From Planctomycetota bacterium (GTDB lineage: Bacteria > Planctomycetota > Phycisphaerae > UBA1845), in assembly GCA_029558835.1 (NCBI GenBank), contig JAKQDH010000034.1:62001-126000 (forward strand): DNA of 64,000 bases. Direction: 5' to 3'. Positions within the stretch are counted from its first letter, which is position 1; each line of letters starts with the position of its first letter. Position numbers and translations under genes: made by a program. Shown piece after piece: positions 44,444 to 54,100 of this stretch. Below the pieces are notes generated by a model, which saw nothing but the letters and a program-made list of their open reading frames with translations, was not told the DNA's origin and did not search any database.

Positions 44444-46146
44444 TGCGCTCCCTGCGGTCTCGGCTGGTCGTCGGCATGCTGGTGGGCATGAGCGCCCTGC
44501 TGGCCGCGGCCGGCAGCACCATCTACACGGTTCAACGGCGGGAGCTTTACCGCGCCTTCGACGACACGCTTCTGGGCAGTGCCAACGCTTTGGCACTGCT
44601 GCTGCATCCCGGTCCGTTTGGCTACCGGTTGGATGCCGAGGGGCTGGCACGGCTGCCGGCCGGGCAGATACGGGAAGGAGCTCTGTACCAGCTTTGGAGT
44701 GACCAGCCGATCGACACCATGTCGCGCCCTCGGTGGGTGGGGCGCTCGCCCGACGATGGCGGTCCACGCGATGAGGATGGCCCGCCGGAGGAGGGCAGGC
44801 CGCCGGGCGACATGGGCCTACCGGGTGAGCCCGGCGCACGCCCCCCCGAGTGGGATGATCGCCCGCCGCCGAAACCCGAATCCCGGGGGCGGGGTCCGCG
44901 ACCGGATGGGTTCGGGCGCCGGCCGCCGCTCGACGAACGGGAGCTATGGCGCGGTCGGGAGACGGGTGAACTTGTGGTCCGTTCGGCCTCGCTGGAGGGC
45001 GCCGACCTGCCGCGCCTGGAGGTTCCGGGTGACCAGCCGCGTTTTGAGATGATCACGCTGCCGAGCGGCGTGTACGGGCGGGCCGTCGGGGTGCGGTTTC
45101 GGGTGCTGCCCGTTGGTCCCAGCGTGCTGTGGAGGCCGCCCGCTGAGGTGCTGGCTGTGGTGGCCGCCGATGCGGGTGAACTTGAGCAACATTTGCGTTT
45201 TCTGGGCGTGCTGCTGGCGGCGACGGCCCTGGGCACCATGGCCTTTTCCGTCGGCGTCGCGTGGCTGGCGGTGAGCCGCGGATTGCGTCCGCTGGCCACG
45301 GTGGCGCAGAAGATCGGCGGGTTGGACGAAACCGGCCTGAAACAGCGTCTGGCTGACGGAGGTGTGCCGCCGGAGATTGAACCGGTCATTCGACAACTCA
45401 ACGGGCTGCTCGGGCGTCTGGACGAGGCGTTCGACCGCGAACGGACCCTGACTGCCGACGTGGCCCACGAGTTGCGGACGCCGGTGGCTGAGATTCGCAC
45501 GATTGCGGAGATCACACTCAGCCGGGTGCGCGACGCGGAGGAGTACCGTCAGGCACTGAGCGAGGCGCTGGAGGCGATTCGGACGCTGCAGGCGCTGATT
45601 GAGAAGCTGCTGGTGCTGGCCCGCCTGGAGGCCGGGCAGACGCAGGTGGAGTTGCAGCCGGTGCCGGTGGTGCCCGTATTGGGCCATCTCTGGAGGCAGG
45701 TCGGGCAGGCAGCCGAGGCTCGTGGGGTTACGTTCGAAGACCAGTGCGGTGCAGACGATGTCGTGTGTGCTGACCAGAGTCTACTGGAGGTGGTGGTATC
45801 CAACGCGCTGTCGAATGCGGCGGCCTACACACCCGACGGCGGTCGGATCACGGTGCTGGGTTCGCGTCGTGCGGCGGGCTACGAGCTTAGCCTCGCCAAC
45901 ACCGGTTGTACGCTGAGCAGGAGCGAAGTGCCCCGGGTATTCGATCGGTTCTGGCGGTCCGAGGCGGCGCGGAGCCGCACGGGTCTCAACTGTGGACTGG
46001 GCTTGACGCTGGTGCGGCGGGCCATGGAGGCCATGGGGGGGCAGGCCGAAGCAACCGTCAGTCACGAAGGCTGTTTCGTGCTCACGCTTACCTTCACCGC
46101 GGTTGACGCATCGGCCCGCGGCTGCGAACCCCACGATGACGCGTGA
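44440..46146 (+). CDS. Sensor histidine kinase with Pro/Gly/Arg/Asp-rich sensor domain
   Basis: The protein has 568 residues; ATG 44440 overlaps the regulator stop (ATGA). The first span (about 8-30) is followed by an extracytoplasmic domain of about 220 residues that contains a low-complexity insert (residues 105-165, e.g. GPRDEDGPPEEGRPPGDMG), rich in acidic residues, Pro, Gly and Arg. The second span is at about 250-275 (VLLAATALGTMAFSVGVAWL). A HAMP-like linker follows, then the H-box ADVAHELRTPVAEIR (H344), the N-box VSNALSNAAAYTPDG and the ATP lid GLNCGLGLTLVRRA. The G1 box reads LANTGCTLS, without the usual Asp, as in some QseC/PfeS-like kinases. It is paired with the response regulator. 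Confidence 0.92.
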   Translation: MMRSLRSRLVVGMLVGMSALLAAAGSTIYTVQRRELYRAFDDTLLGSANALALLLHPGPFGYRLDAEGLARLPAGQIREGALYQLWSDQPIDTMSRPRWVGRSPDDGGPRDEDGPPEEGRPPGDMGLPGEPGARPPEWDDRPPPKPESRGRGPRPDGFGRRPPLDERELWRGRETGELVVRSASLEGADLPRLEVPGDQPRFEMITLPSGVYGRAVGVRFRVLPVGPSVLWRPPAEVLAVVAADAGELEQHLRFLGVLLAATALGTMAFSVGVAWLAVSRGLRPLATVAQKIGGLDETGLKQRLADGGVPPEIEPVIRQLNGLLGRLDEAFDRERTLTADVAHELRTPVAEIRTIAEITLSRVRDAEEYRQALSEALEAIRTLQALIEKLLVLARLEAGQTQVELQPVPVVPVLGHLWRQVGQAAEARGVTFEDQCGADDVVCADQSLLEVVVSNALSNAAAYTPDGGRITVLGSRRAAGYELSLANTGCTLSRSEVPRVFDRFWRSEAARSRTGLNCGLGLTLVRRAMEAMGGQAEATVSHEGCFVLTLTFTAVDASARGCEPHDDA

Positions 46147-46730
46147 CATGACAGCGGGCCAACCGGGTCGCCACCAAAGGGGCAGACACGCCGGTCTTTC
46201 GGGTCTTTGCGGGTGACTGGAAGCTCCGCGCGCGGCCCTCCTCCGCCGGAATGCGCATACGCCAACGCTCGCCAACGGGGAATCGGCGGCTCCCTGGGGG
46301 TCACAGTTCAGAGGGCCAGCGCCGAATCGCGCGCCGTGATATAATGAGCGACTCCGGAGGCGGAGCGCGAGCCCCGGGGACCGATGCGTCCAGTGGCCAC
46401 CATGTCGGCCGCGAGCGGCCGACGTCACTGCTTCGACCGGCGGTTATGGGACCGCCGTGGGCGCCTGCTGATCAGTGGGGGCGCCCGTGGACGGTCCCGG
46501 GGGTGCTCTGCGCGGGGAGCCGTTGACATCCGAGGTGGCTGGTGGGCGTGGGCTGCGGGGCAAGTATCAGGATTTCATGTTCCTTTCATCAAGGGGATGC
46601 CAAGATGGAAGGCAACGTTCAGGGGGGTGCGGGTCGCCGGGGTCTCGCGGGGGGTTCGCGGGAACGGCGGCTGCGCCAATCGCTTCTTTCTGCGCACGTT
46701 GCAGCGTGCGCGGGGGTGAGGAGGAGAATC
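46147..46730. other. Intergenic 580 bp, leader of the lamin-tail gene
   Basis: No credible gene. It contains the promoter candidate at 46337-46345. The long distance from it to the next start (about 385 nt) leaves room for a structured leader, but I see no known riboswitch. Confidence 0.4.
46337..46345 (+). promoter_or_regulatory. Extended -10 promoter with consensus TATAAT
   Basis: TGATATAAT has the consensus -10 hexamer plus the TGn extension. No -35 hexamer lies at the normal distance. In such GC-rich DNA an exact TATAAT is notable. Confidence 0.5.
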
Positions 46731-47354
46731 ATGCGGCTTTCGATCGTGGTTGGGGTTCTGGTTGCGCTGGTCCAGGTTGCGGCGGGCGACGTGGTCATCT
46801 CGGAATGGATGTACTCTGGTACGGATGGAGAGTTCGTTGAGTTCACCAACGTAGGCGCGACGCCGGTGGACATGACCAACTGGAGCTACAGCGACACCGA
46901 TGCGGAGCCCGGGGACGTGTCGTTCTTCGACGTTTTCGGCGTGGTGCAGCCGGGCGAGTCGGTGATCTTCACTGAAGCGGAGCCGGCCCTGTTCCGGGCT
47001 GCCTGGGGTCTGGGGGCGGGCGTCAAGATCTTCGGTCCGAACACAGACAGTAACCTGGGTCGTAACGACCAGATCAACCTGTACGACGCTGATGGCAACT
47101 TGGCCGACCAACTCTCGTATGGCGACCAGGACCACCCGGGCACACCGCGAACGCAGAACAGAAGCTGCAACATCCCGGGCACAGACTACGGTTACGACGT
47201 CGCCCAGACGACCTGGGTCCTGGCCTCGGATGGGGATGAATACGGCTCGTGGAAGTCCGCCGGCTTTGACACAGGGAGCCCCGGTCAGCTTCCGGAGCCG
47301 GCCACGCTCGCTTTGCTGCTGGCCGGTGGGCTGCTGGTCGGCCGTCGCCGCTGA
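46731..47354 (+). CDS. Lamin-tail-domain surface protein with PEP-CTERM signal
   Basis: The protein has 207 residues. ATG 46731 follows GAGGAGGAG. A short signal peptide (to about residue 19, LVALVQVAAG) is followed by a lamin-tail (LTD) beta domain (VVISEWMYSG ... EFVEFTNVG ... TPVDMTNWSYSD). The C-terminus is a textbook PEP-CTERM tail: LPEPATLALLLAGGLLVGRRR. Such proteins are exported, cut by an exosortase and placed in the extracellular matrix. LTD domains occur in secreted nucleases and adhesins; no catalytic motif is seen. Confidence 0.88.
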   Translation: MRLSIVVGVLVALVQVAAGDVVISEWMYSGTDGEFVEFTNVGATPVDMTNWSYSDTDAEPGDVSFFDVFGVVQPGESVIFTEAEPALFRAAWGLGAGVKIFGPNTDSNLGRNDQINLYDADGNLADQLSYGDQDHPGTPRTQNRSCNIPGTDYGYDVAQTTWVLASDGDEYGSWKSAGFDTGSPGQLPEPATLALLLAGGLLVGRRR

Positions 47355-47360
47355 GCATTT

Positions 47361-47377
47361 GAGCACGCCCCGTGCTC
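47361..47377 (+). terminator. Hairpin after the PEP-CTERM gene
   Basis: A 7-bp perfect stem GAGCACG ccc CGTGCTC, six bases after the stop. No T-tract follows. Possible terminator. Confidence 0.4.
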
Positions 47378-47751
47378 GTCCCGGGATGCAAGCAGCGAAC
47401 GGGGTGCCGCAGCCGTCCCGTCCTCCCGCCGTCAGCCTCACGCCCGGTCCTTGACCGCTCGGCCGCCACCGAGCGTGCAAGGGCTGGTGCGCCTTGGAAA
47501 CGCCCGTCAAGCTCCCGTGGCTCGGGCGACCCCCGAGAAGGGTGTCCGGGCCCCGGGGTTTATCGCACCTGTTTGCGGCTCTCTCCGCGCGGCGGAGCCG
47601 TTGTCGGACACTCAGGCCCCCGTTGTGCGGGGAGGATCAAGCCGGGCAGCAACCGGCGTGGGCGCACCGCCCAAGTGGGCTGACTGCCGGAGGAAGCTAC
47701 TGCGGAGGCGCGTGCCTTCGGATGCGCGTCTCGCGGGGGCTGGCGGGACGG
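47378..47751. other. Convergent intergenic region, no gene seen
   Basis: No gene. It contains a partial GGGCG-type repeat (47519-47533). Confidence 0.35.
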
Positions 47752-49617
47752 CTACGGTTGCTTGCGTTCCGTCAGGGTAACCTCCTTCGTTAACTCGTCG
47801 GTGCCGCGGCGGACCTTGACGGAAATGACGTCACCGGCCTTCTTGCCGGCGACCAGCCGTCGCCAGTCAGGCAACCCCCGGACGGGCAACCCGTCAATCT
47901 CCATGATGATGTCCCCGCCCTGGATGCCGGCCTCCTGGGCCGGGCCGTCGGGCATGACCTGCGCGATGGCCCAGCCCGGCTCGTTCGGATCGTCCTTGCC
48001 ATCCGGCATGATGCCCATGACGACCCCCCCGATGCCCGGCCGGAAGTAGGGGGAGAAGCTGGCGGCGACCTCAACGAACTCGGGGCGCTCGGGTGCGTTG
48101 AGCAGTTCCAGCACCGTCTGCGCGGCCAGCCCGGTGATCCAGGCGGCGGCTTCGGCGTTGATGGCTTCCGTGTCATCGGTGGGGCGGTGGTAGTCGGCAT
48201 GAACCCCAGTGTGGAAGAACAGCGTGGGGATGTCCGCGGCGTGGAACGGCTGGTCATCGCTGCCGCCCATCGATACGGAGTCCACCAGGGTCCCCGCCAA
48301 CGGCGTGGCCGGGAGCCAGTGCTCGAGGACCGGCCGAAAAGCAGGGCTGCTCGCGACTCCCACGATGCTCAGGCGCGGTTCCGCGCGGTCGAAGGTTCCC
48401 CGCCCAATCATGTCGAGGTTGACCATGACCACGATCTGTTCGATGGGCACCGTCGGGGCGTCGACGTAGTGTCCGCTGCCCAGCAGACCCATCTCCTCGG
48501 CGCTGAACGCGAGGCAGAGCAGCGAGCGGTCCCGCTGGGGTGCCTGGGCAAGGGCGCGGGCGATCTCAATGACCCCGGCCGTGCCCGAGGCGTTGTCATC
48601 CGCGCCATTCATGATCTGCCCGCGGACTTCACCAAGATGATCGTAGTGAGCCCCGACCGCAACGTACTCGTTCGCATGGGGGCCGGTGCCGGGCAGGACG
48701 GCCACCACGTTGCGGGCCAGCGTCTCGTTGGATGTACTGGCCACTTCCCCCGCGGCGTGCAGCCCGGGTAGCGGTGCCGAAACCGGGCCGGCACCTGCAT
48801 CAAGCTTCTGCTGAAGCGTATCGAGGTCCGCCAACCCGCCGGCCTTGAGCAGGGCATTGGCCAGCGTGCGCCTGATGTGCAAGACCGGCAGGGCATAGCG
48901 CGGGCCGCCGGCGTAGAAGTGGGTCAGGTCATCCGGAGCGGAGCCCTCGGGCGCCTGGTTGACGATGAGGACGCCGACGGCCTGGCGTTCTGCGGCGCGA
49001 GCGACCTTCGTCTGGAACGTCGCGTGGTCGGTCCAGCGTGGACCGTCCCATGCCGGTGGCTCACGGCGCAGCAGGAGGACCACCTTGCCGGCGACGTCGA
49101 GACCGGCGTAGTCGTCGTGCTTGTCGTCCGTGTTGACGACACCGTAGCCGGCAAAGACCAGATCCCCGTCGAACGCGCACGTCGCGGAGAACCCGAAGGG
49201 CATGAAGTCCACGCGCAGCTTGGGCTGGACGTCGGTGCCGGTGAGGGTCAGTCGCGTGTTCTCGAGTACGGTCGCTCCACGGGAGATGGTGAACTCCTGG
49301 AAGTAGGTGCCGTCGGGGTTGCCCGGCTGGAGCCCGGCGGCCGCGAACTGTCCGGCGATGTAGCCGGCCGCCAGGTCGATCCCGTCGCTGCCGGTGCCGC
49401 GTCCCTTCAGGGCGTCGTGGGCAAGGAAGGCGATATGGGCAAGGTACTCATCCGGCTGGACCTGGAAGGCGAATTCGGGTTTCGCCTCCGTCGGCGCCGT
49501 CTGGTCCTGGGCAGGGGCGGATTCGGGGGGTTGCGCCGCGGCGATGCCGGTCCAACCCCACATCAACCCCAGACTCAGGAATCGCAGTGCCCAGGTTCTG
49601 AAGATGCGTGTATTCAT
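47752..49617 (-). CDS. Secreted M28 aminopeptidase with PA and PDZ domains
   Basis: The protein has 621 residues from ATG 49617, which follows GGGGAG. The signal peptide ends near residue 26 (GWTGIAAAQ). A protease-associated domain (about 130-265) is inserted before the M28 zinc peptidase core. Its metal ligands are visible: H in GAHYDHLG, D in NGADDNASG, E-E in FSAEEMGLLGS, D in VNLDMIGR and H in HADYHRPTDD. A C-terminal PDZ domain (about 530-620, AQEAGIQGGDIIMEIDGLPV) probably binds substrate or partner C-termini. It is expected to trim peptides in the periplasm or outside the cell. Confidence 0.92.
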   Translation of the reverse strand: MNTRIFRTWALRFLSLGLMWGWTGIAAAQPPESAPAQDQTAPTEAKPEFAFQVQPDEYLAHIAFLAHDALKGRGTGSDGIDLAAGYIAGQFAAAGLQPGNPDGTYFQEFTISRGATVLENTRLTLTGTDVQPKLRVDFMPFGFSATCAFDGDLVFAGYGVVNTDDKHDDYAGLDVAGKVVLLLRREPPAWDGPRWTDHATFQTKVARAAERQAVGVLIVNQAPEGSAPDDLTHFYAGGPRYALPVLHIRRTLANALLKAGGLADLDTLQQKLDAGAGPVSAPLPGLHAAGEVASTSNETLARNVVAVLPGTGPHANEYVAVGAHYDHLGEVRGQIMNGADDNASGTAGVIEIARALAQAPQRDRSLLCLAFSAEEMGLLGSGHYVDAPTVPIEQIVVMVNLDMIGRGTFDRAEPRLSIVGVASSPAFRPVLEHWLPATPLAGTLVDSVSMGGSDDQPFHAADIPTLFFHTGVHADYHRPTDDTEAINAEAAAWITGLAAQTVLELLNAPERPEFVEVAASFSPYFRPGIGGVVMGIMPDGKDDPNEPGWAIAQVMPDGPAQEAGIQGGDIIMEIDGLPVRGLPDWRRLVAGKKAGDVISVKVRRGTDELTKEVTLTERKQP

Positions 49618-49901
49618 GGGACTCCCCACAGCCGCTGGAAAGCCTGACCCAACGGGCGACGCGAAGAACATGGTACACACGGGCGCCGGCGTGAACAACC
49701 CGACCCGAGTTCATGACAAGATTCGACACGCCAGATCGGAGTCGGCGGGCAGGGCGCGCAACCCGGCGCGGATCCACGGAAGGCGGCAGTGCTCTGCCTC
49801 CATGTCTGCTTGCCGGTGCGGTGCTCAGCGCAAGGCAGACGCCCGCAGTCGCTGCACCACGGGCGTCGGCGTGAACTTCACTCAGTGTCCCTGGGGGCGA
49901 A

Positions 49902-50402
49902 CTACTTGTCCGTCTCGGACTCCTGGGCGTCAATGGTCACGGTAACGACTTGGGTTTCCTGGCCCTCCTGCGTCGTGGGGGCCATGCTCCCCATCGTGAC
50001 TGTCATCTGGGTGTGGCCATCCTCCTGCTCGTCCGGCTGAATGACGATCGTATCCTCCCCGCCGTCCAGCCCAGGCACGGTCAGCGTGGCGACCCCGTGT
50101 TCGTCGGGCACGACCTCGGCGGTGGTTTCGATCACCCGGCCGTCGGAGGTCTCGATCCGGGCGTGCACGATCCACGACCGTACCAGGTTGATACCTCCCG
50201 CGGCGGCAAAGACCACTCCGCCTACCCCCAGCACGATCAGCGCCGCCAGCCAGGTGCGGTGGTGGCGATGACTCCGATGTTCCTGCGTTGCAAATGCCTG
50301 CATGAGTTTCTCCTCAAGTTGAGTATCATACGGCTGCCCGGGCCACGGCGTGGCCCGCAGCGTCTGCAGCGCTTCTGCGACGGGATCCGTTGGTTCGTGC
50401 AC
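49902..50402 (-). CDS. Membrane partner of ECF sigma factor (anti-sigma-like)
   Basis: The protein has 166 residues starting at GTG 50402, which follows GGAGGTGA and lies 4 nt after the sigma gene stop. A cytoplasmic head of about 50 residues (with a His/Arg cluster SHRHHR) precedes one transmembrane helix (WLAALIVLGVGGVVFAAAGG). The C-terminal part is an acidic, Thr/Val-rich beta domain outside the membrane. No ZAS zinc motif is present. Gene order and topology suggest a membrane anti-sigma factor; the sequence alone does not prove it. Confidence 0.65.
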   Translation of the reverse strand: MHEPTDPVAEALQTLRATPWPGQPYDTQLEEKLMQAFATQEHRSHRHHRTWLAALIVLGVGGVVFAAAGGINLVRSWIVHARIETSDGRVIETTAEVVPDEHGVATLTVPGLDGGEDTIVIQPDEQEDGHTQMTVTMGSMAPTTQEGQETQVVTVTIDAQESETDK

Positions 50403-50406
50403 GATG

Positions 50407-50982
50407 TCACCTCCGCGCTGAGAGCGTCTTTCGTAATGCCTCGCGGGCGCGGGCGAGGCGTGATTTCACCGTCCCCAGCCGCCAGCCCGTGACGGCCGCC
50501 ACCTCGTCGAGCGGCAGACCTTCCAGGTAGTGCAATGCCAGTACGCTCTGGTACTGGGGCTTCAGCGTCAGCATGGCCGAGCGCACCACCTCTGCTTTCC
50601 ACGCGGCGGCGTCCGCCTCCGCCCCTGAGCACAGCGCGGCGGCACCCGGCTCGTTGCGGAGCGCGGCACGGCGCTGCCGGCGGGCCCAGCGGTTGACTTC
50701 GTGGGTGGCGATCCGCAGCAGCCAGGCCCGCACGGGAATGCCCCGCCAGTGGTAACGCGGCAGGGCGCGCAGGGCGGCTACGAACGTCTCGCCGACCAGG
50801 TCATCCGTCGCGTGCTCATCACCCGTGCGTCGGAAGACGTAGCCCGCTACCGCTCGACAGTGAGTCCGATACAACGAGGCAAAGGCGTCGCGGTCGTGCT
50901 TCGCTCGCTCGACGAGGTCGGCCTCGGCTTCGGCCGCCAAAGGCGGATTCCCCACTCCGGACATCCAGACGGGCAGTTCCAT
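50407..50982 (-). CDS. ECF-type RNA polymerase sigma factor
   Basis: The protein has 191 residues from ATG 50982, with GGAGG upstream. Region 2 (AFASLYRTHCRAVAGYVFRRTGD ... ATDDLVGETFVAAL) and region 4 (MLTLKPQYQSVLALHYLEG ... DEVAAVTGWRLGTVKSRLAR) are intact. The linker is Ala-rich. It is followed at once by the membrane protein gene, the usual sigma/anti-sigma order. The 200 bp upstream may hold an autoregulated promoter, but I cannot point to it. Confidence 0.9.
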   Translation of the reverse strand: MELPVWMSGVGNPPLAAEAEADLVERAKHDRDAFASLYRTHCRAVAGYVFRRTGDEHATDDLVGETFVAALRALPRYHWRGIPVRAWLLRIATHEVNRWARRQRRAALRNEPGAAALCSGAEADAAAWKAEVVRSAMLTLKPQYQSVLALHYLEGLPLDEVAAVTGWRLGTVKSRLARAREALRKTLSARR

Positions 50983-51183
50983 GCCGGTTGCCTTACCTCC
51001 GCAATCAGACTCGTCACCCAGAATAAGGGACGCCGGCCGGGATGGGTTCCACGAAACAACCGGATTTCTGTCGGAAATTGCGAGCCCATGCCCTTGGCGG
51101 GCATCCCGGCTGTCCCCCGCAGGCGCCCGCCCGGCAGCCCGTAGGGAGGCACGAACGCCACCGGACGGGAGACCGCAGCCGCT

Positions 51184-54100
51184 TTACGCCACGTGGGCAT
51201 CGGCGAACTGCACGCTGACGCGCGTCGACACGCCGGGTTCCTGCATGGTGATGCCGTAGAGCTGGTCGGCGCCGGCCATCGTGCGCTTCGAGTGGGTGAC
51301 CACGATGAACTGCGTGTCCTGCACGAACTCCTGGATGAGCTGGTTGAAACGCACGTTGTTCGCCTCATCCAGCGCGGCGTCCACCTCGTCGAGGATGGCA
51401 AAGGGCGCAGGTCGGCTCTTGAACATGCTCATCACCAGGGCGATGGCCGTGAGGCTCTTCTCCCCGCCGGACATCAGAGAGATGCTGCGGGCCTCCTTGC
51501 CGGGGGGCTGGGCGAGAATCTCGATGCCGCTATCGAGCAGGTGCTCGGGGTCTTCGAGAACGACGTCCGCGCGGCCGCCGCCGAAGAGCTTACGGAACAG
51601 TGCCCGGAAGTGCTCGCGGATCTGCTCGAACGTCTGCTGGAAGCGTTGCGCCGCCTCTTCATCGAGCCGGACGATCAGTTCCTCAAGCTGCTTCTTGGAC
51701 GCCAGCAGATCATCACGTTGCGCGGTGAGGAACCCGTGCCGCTGCTCCAGCTCCTCGAGTTCGGTCAGCGCGTCAAGGTTGACGTTGCCGAGGCGGGCGA
51801 TCTTGCCGCGCAGCTCCGCGATCTCCGTCTCGACGGCCTGCCAGTCCTGCTCGGTGTGCTGGTACTGCTCGTACTGCACGCGCAGGTCCACGTTCAGTTC
51901 CTGCCTGATGCGCGCAAGCAGTTCCTCCCGTCGGACCTGGACCTCGGTCTGCGCCATCTGCGCCTCATGCAGTTCGGACTCGACCTGCTGGAGATCGCCG
52001 CGGGCCTGTTTCAGGTCCTGGGCGACGCCTTCGAGACGGGCGCGCATCATCTCCCGCTGGTGGCGGACCTGGGTCGCGGTCTCCTCGAACTGCGTCACCG
52101 TCCGAGTGACGGATTCCTGCTCCAGGGCGCTGGCGGCGACCACCGCGGCCGCCTCGTTCACGCGGCGGCGGGATTGCTCGCCGTCCAACCGGGCGGCCGC
52201 GCAGGAGCGCTCCAGTTCCTCGATGCCGCGGCGCAGGGCGGCGATGGCATCGGCGGCGGCGCTGCGCCGGGCGGCCAATTGCCCCATCTGCACCCGCGCC
52301 TGCGTCAGTTCCTCCTGCAAGTGCCTGCGGGTCTCGACGAGCGCGTCGATGCGTTCCTTGCAGGCGGTCACGCGCTGCTCACGCTGCCGGTTTTCCTCGG
52401 CCATGGCCTCGAGCGAGCGATCGCCTTCGGTCCGGCGCTGGTGCAGCTCCGCGAGCTGCCGCTCAAGCAGGGCGACCTCATACGCGATGACGGGCTGCTC
52501 CTGGGCCAGCCGCTCGATCGTCTGGGCGATGCCTTGCAGGGCGGCGTTGGCCTCGACCCGCGCAGTGTGGGACTCATAGATGGCCGTTCGCAATTCCTGC
52601 AAGACCGATTCGAGGTGGACGGCCTCCGCCTCGGTGCGGTTGAGCTGGTCTCCCAGGGTCGTTTGCTGCTCATCCACCAGCGCAAGCTGCAACTCGATGT
52701 CGCGCAACTCGCTCTTGCGCGAAATCAGGCCGGCCCGGGTGGCCGGCGGACCGACGCTGATGCGTCCGTCGGGCTCGAGCAACTCGCCGCGCAGCGTGAC
52801 GAAACGGTGGCCGTGCGCGTCCTCGGCCGCCAACGCCAGGGCGGCCGCCAGATCGCTGACGACGATTGTCTTGCCCAGCAGAAACCGGGCGACGTGCTCA
52901 AAGCGATCATCGTAGCGCACCAACTCCAGCGCCCGGGCGACGAAGCCGGGGCGATCGGAGAAGTCACGTTCGTTGATGACCGGCGCGAGTCGGTCCAGCG
53001 CGAGCACGGTGAGCTGACCGGGGAGTTGCGCAAACAACTCGGGTCGCTCCCAGAGCAGGCCACTGTGGGTCAGGACCAGCGCTTGCTCGGCCTCGCCGAG
53101 AGCGGCTTCAATCATGGGGGCGTGGGAGATGTCGGTCTCGAACAGGTCGGCCACCAGACCACGGATCCCGGCGAGGGCCGGGTCGCTTTCCGCATGCCTG
53201 GCCGCCTCGAGTAGCGCCCGCGCCCCTCCGCCGATCCCTTCCATCCGATGCTGGAGGTCCTGGAGTAGTTCACGCCGTGATTCGAGGGCGGAGCGGCGCT
53301 GGCGGGCCTGGGTCATCGCCTCGGCCAGGTCCCGGCGCAGCTTCTCGATGCGGGCAGCCTCCGCCTTCTTCTCCTCCAGACGACGGGTCTCGGCCGCGAT
53401 GAGCTCCTGCACCTCCGCCAGCCGCGCTTCCAACTCGGCCCGGCGTCCAAGCGACTGTCCCAGTTCGGAGGTGACTTGGGCGTCGCGCTGATGCAGCCGG
53501 CCCTTCTGACCAACCAGGGACTCCTGGTGCGTATTGAGTCGGATGATTTCGTTGTGCGTCTGCGCACTGCGGCGGAGCAGGTCGACCAAGCCGGCTTTCT
53601 CATCCTCCAGTACCGCCTGGGCCTGAGCGCAGTCGCGGGCGCGGGCCCGGTCCTCGTTGGTAAGCTCCTCCAGGCGGGCGTGAAGCGATTGCTCCTGCTG
53701 GGCGAGGTCGCTGGCGGTCTGCTCTTGGTCAGCGAGGTCTCGGTGGGTCTCGTCGAGGCGGTGCTGGTCGCCGGCCAAGCGCTCCTCGGCCCGGCGGGCC
53801 AGGGCGGTCTGCTCTTCTCCCCGGGCTTGGGCGGCCCGAATCCGCTCTTCCAGGGCAGCCAACTCCGCTCGGGCCCGGACGACCCGGTTGTCCACCGTGG
53901 CGATTTCCTCCGCCAGCCGGTCGAGAGCGGTGGTCTCGTCGGCCTCCTGGGCTTCCAGGTGGGAGATCCGGGTCCGCAATTCGGTTACCCGGTCCGTGCA
54001 CTGCTGGGTCCGCCGAGCGAGGTCAACCAAGGTGGTTGTGAAGCGGTGGTACTCGGCCAGGGCGAACGTCGAACGCAGCTCGTTAAGACGCTGTTCGTAT

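Noticed and set aside
42938..44839. A 633-codon minus-strand frame across the EF-hand, regulator and kinase genes
   Set aside because: It crosses three well-supported plus-strand genes and has only low-complexity composition.
51193..53214. A 673-codon plus-strand frame opposite smc
   Set aside because: It is antisense to an intact SMC protein and is Gly/Leu/Arg/Asp-rich without motifs.
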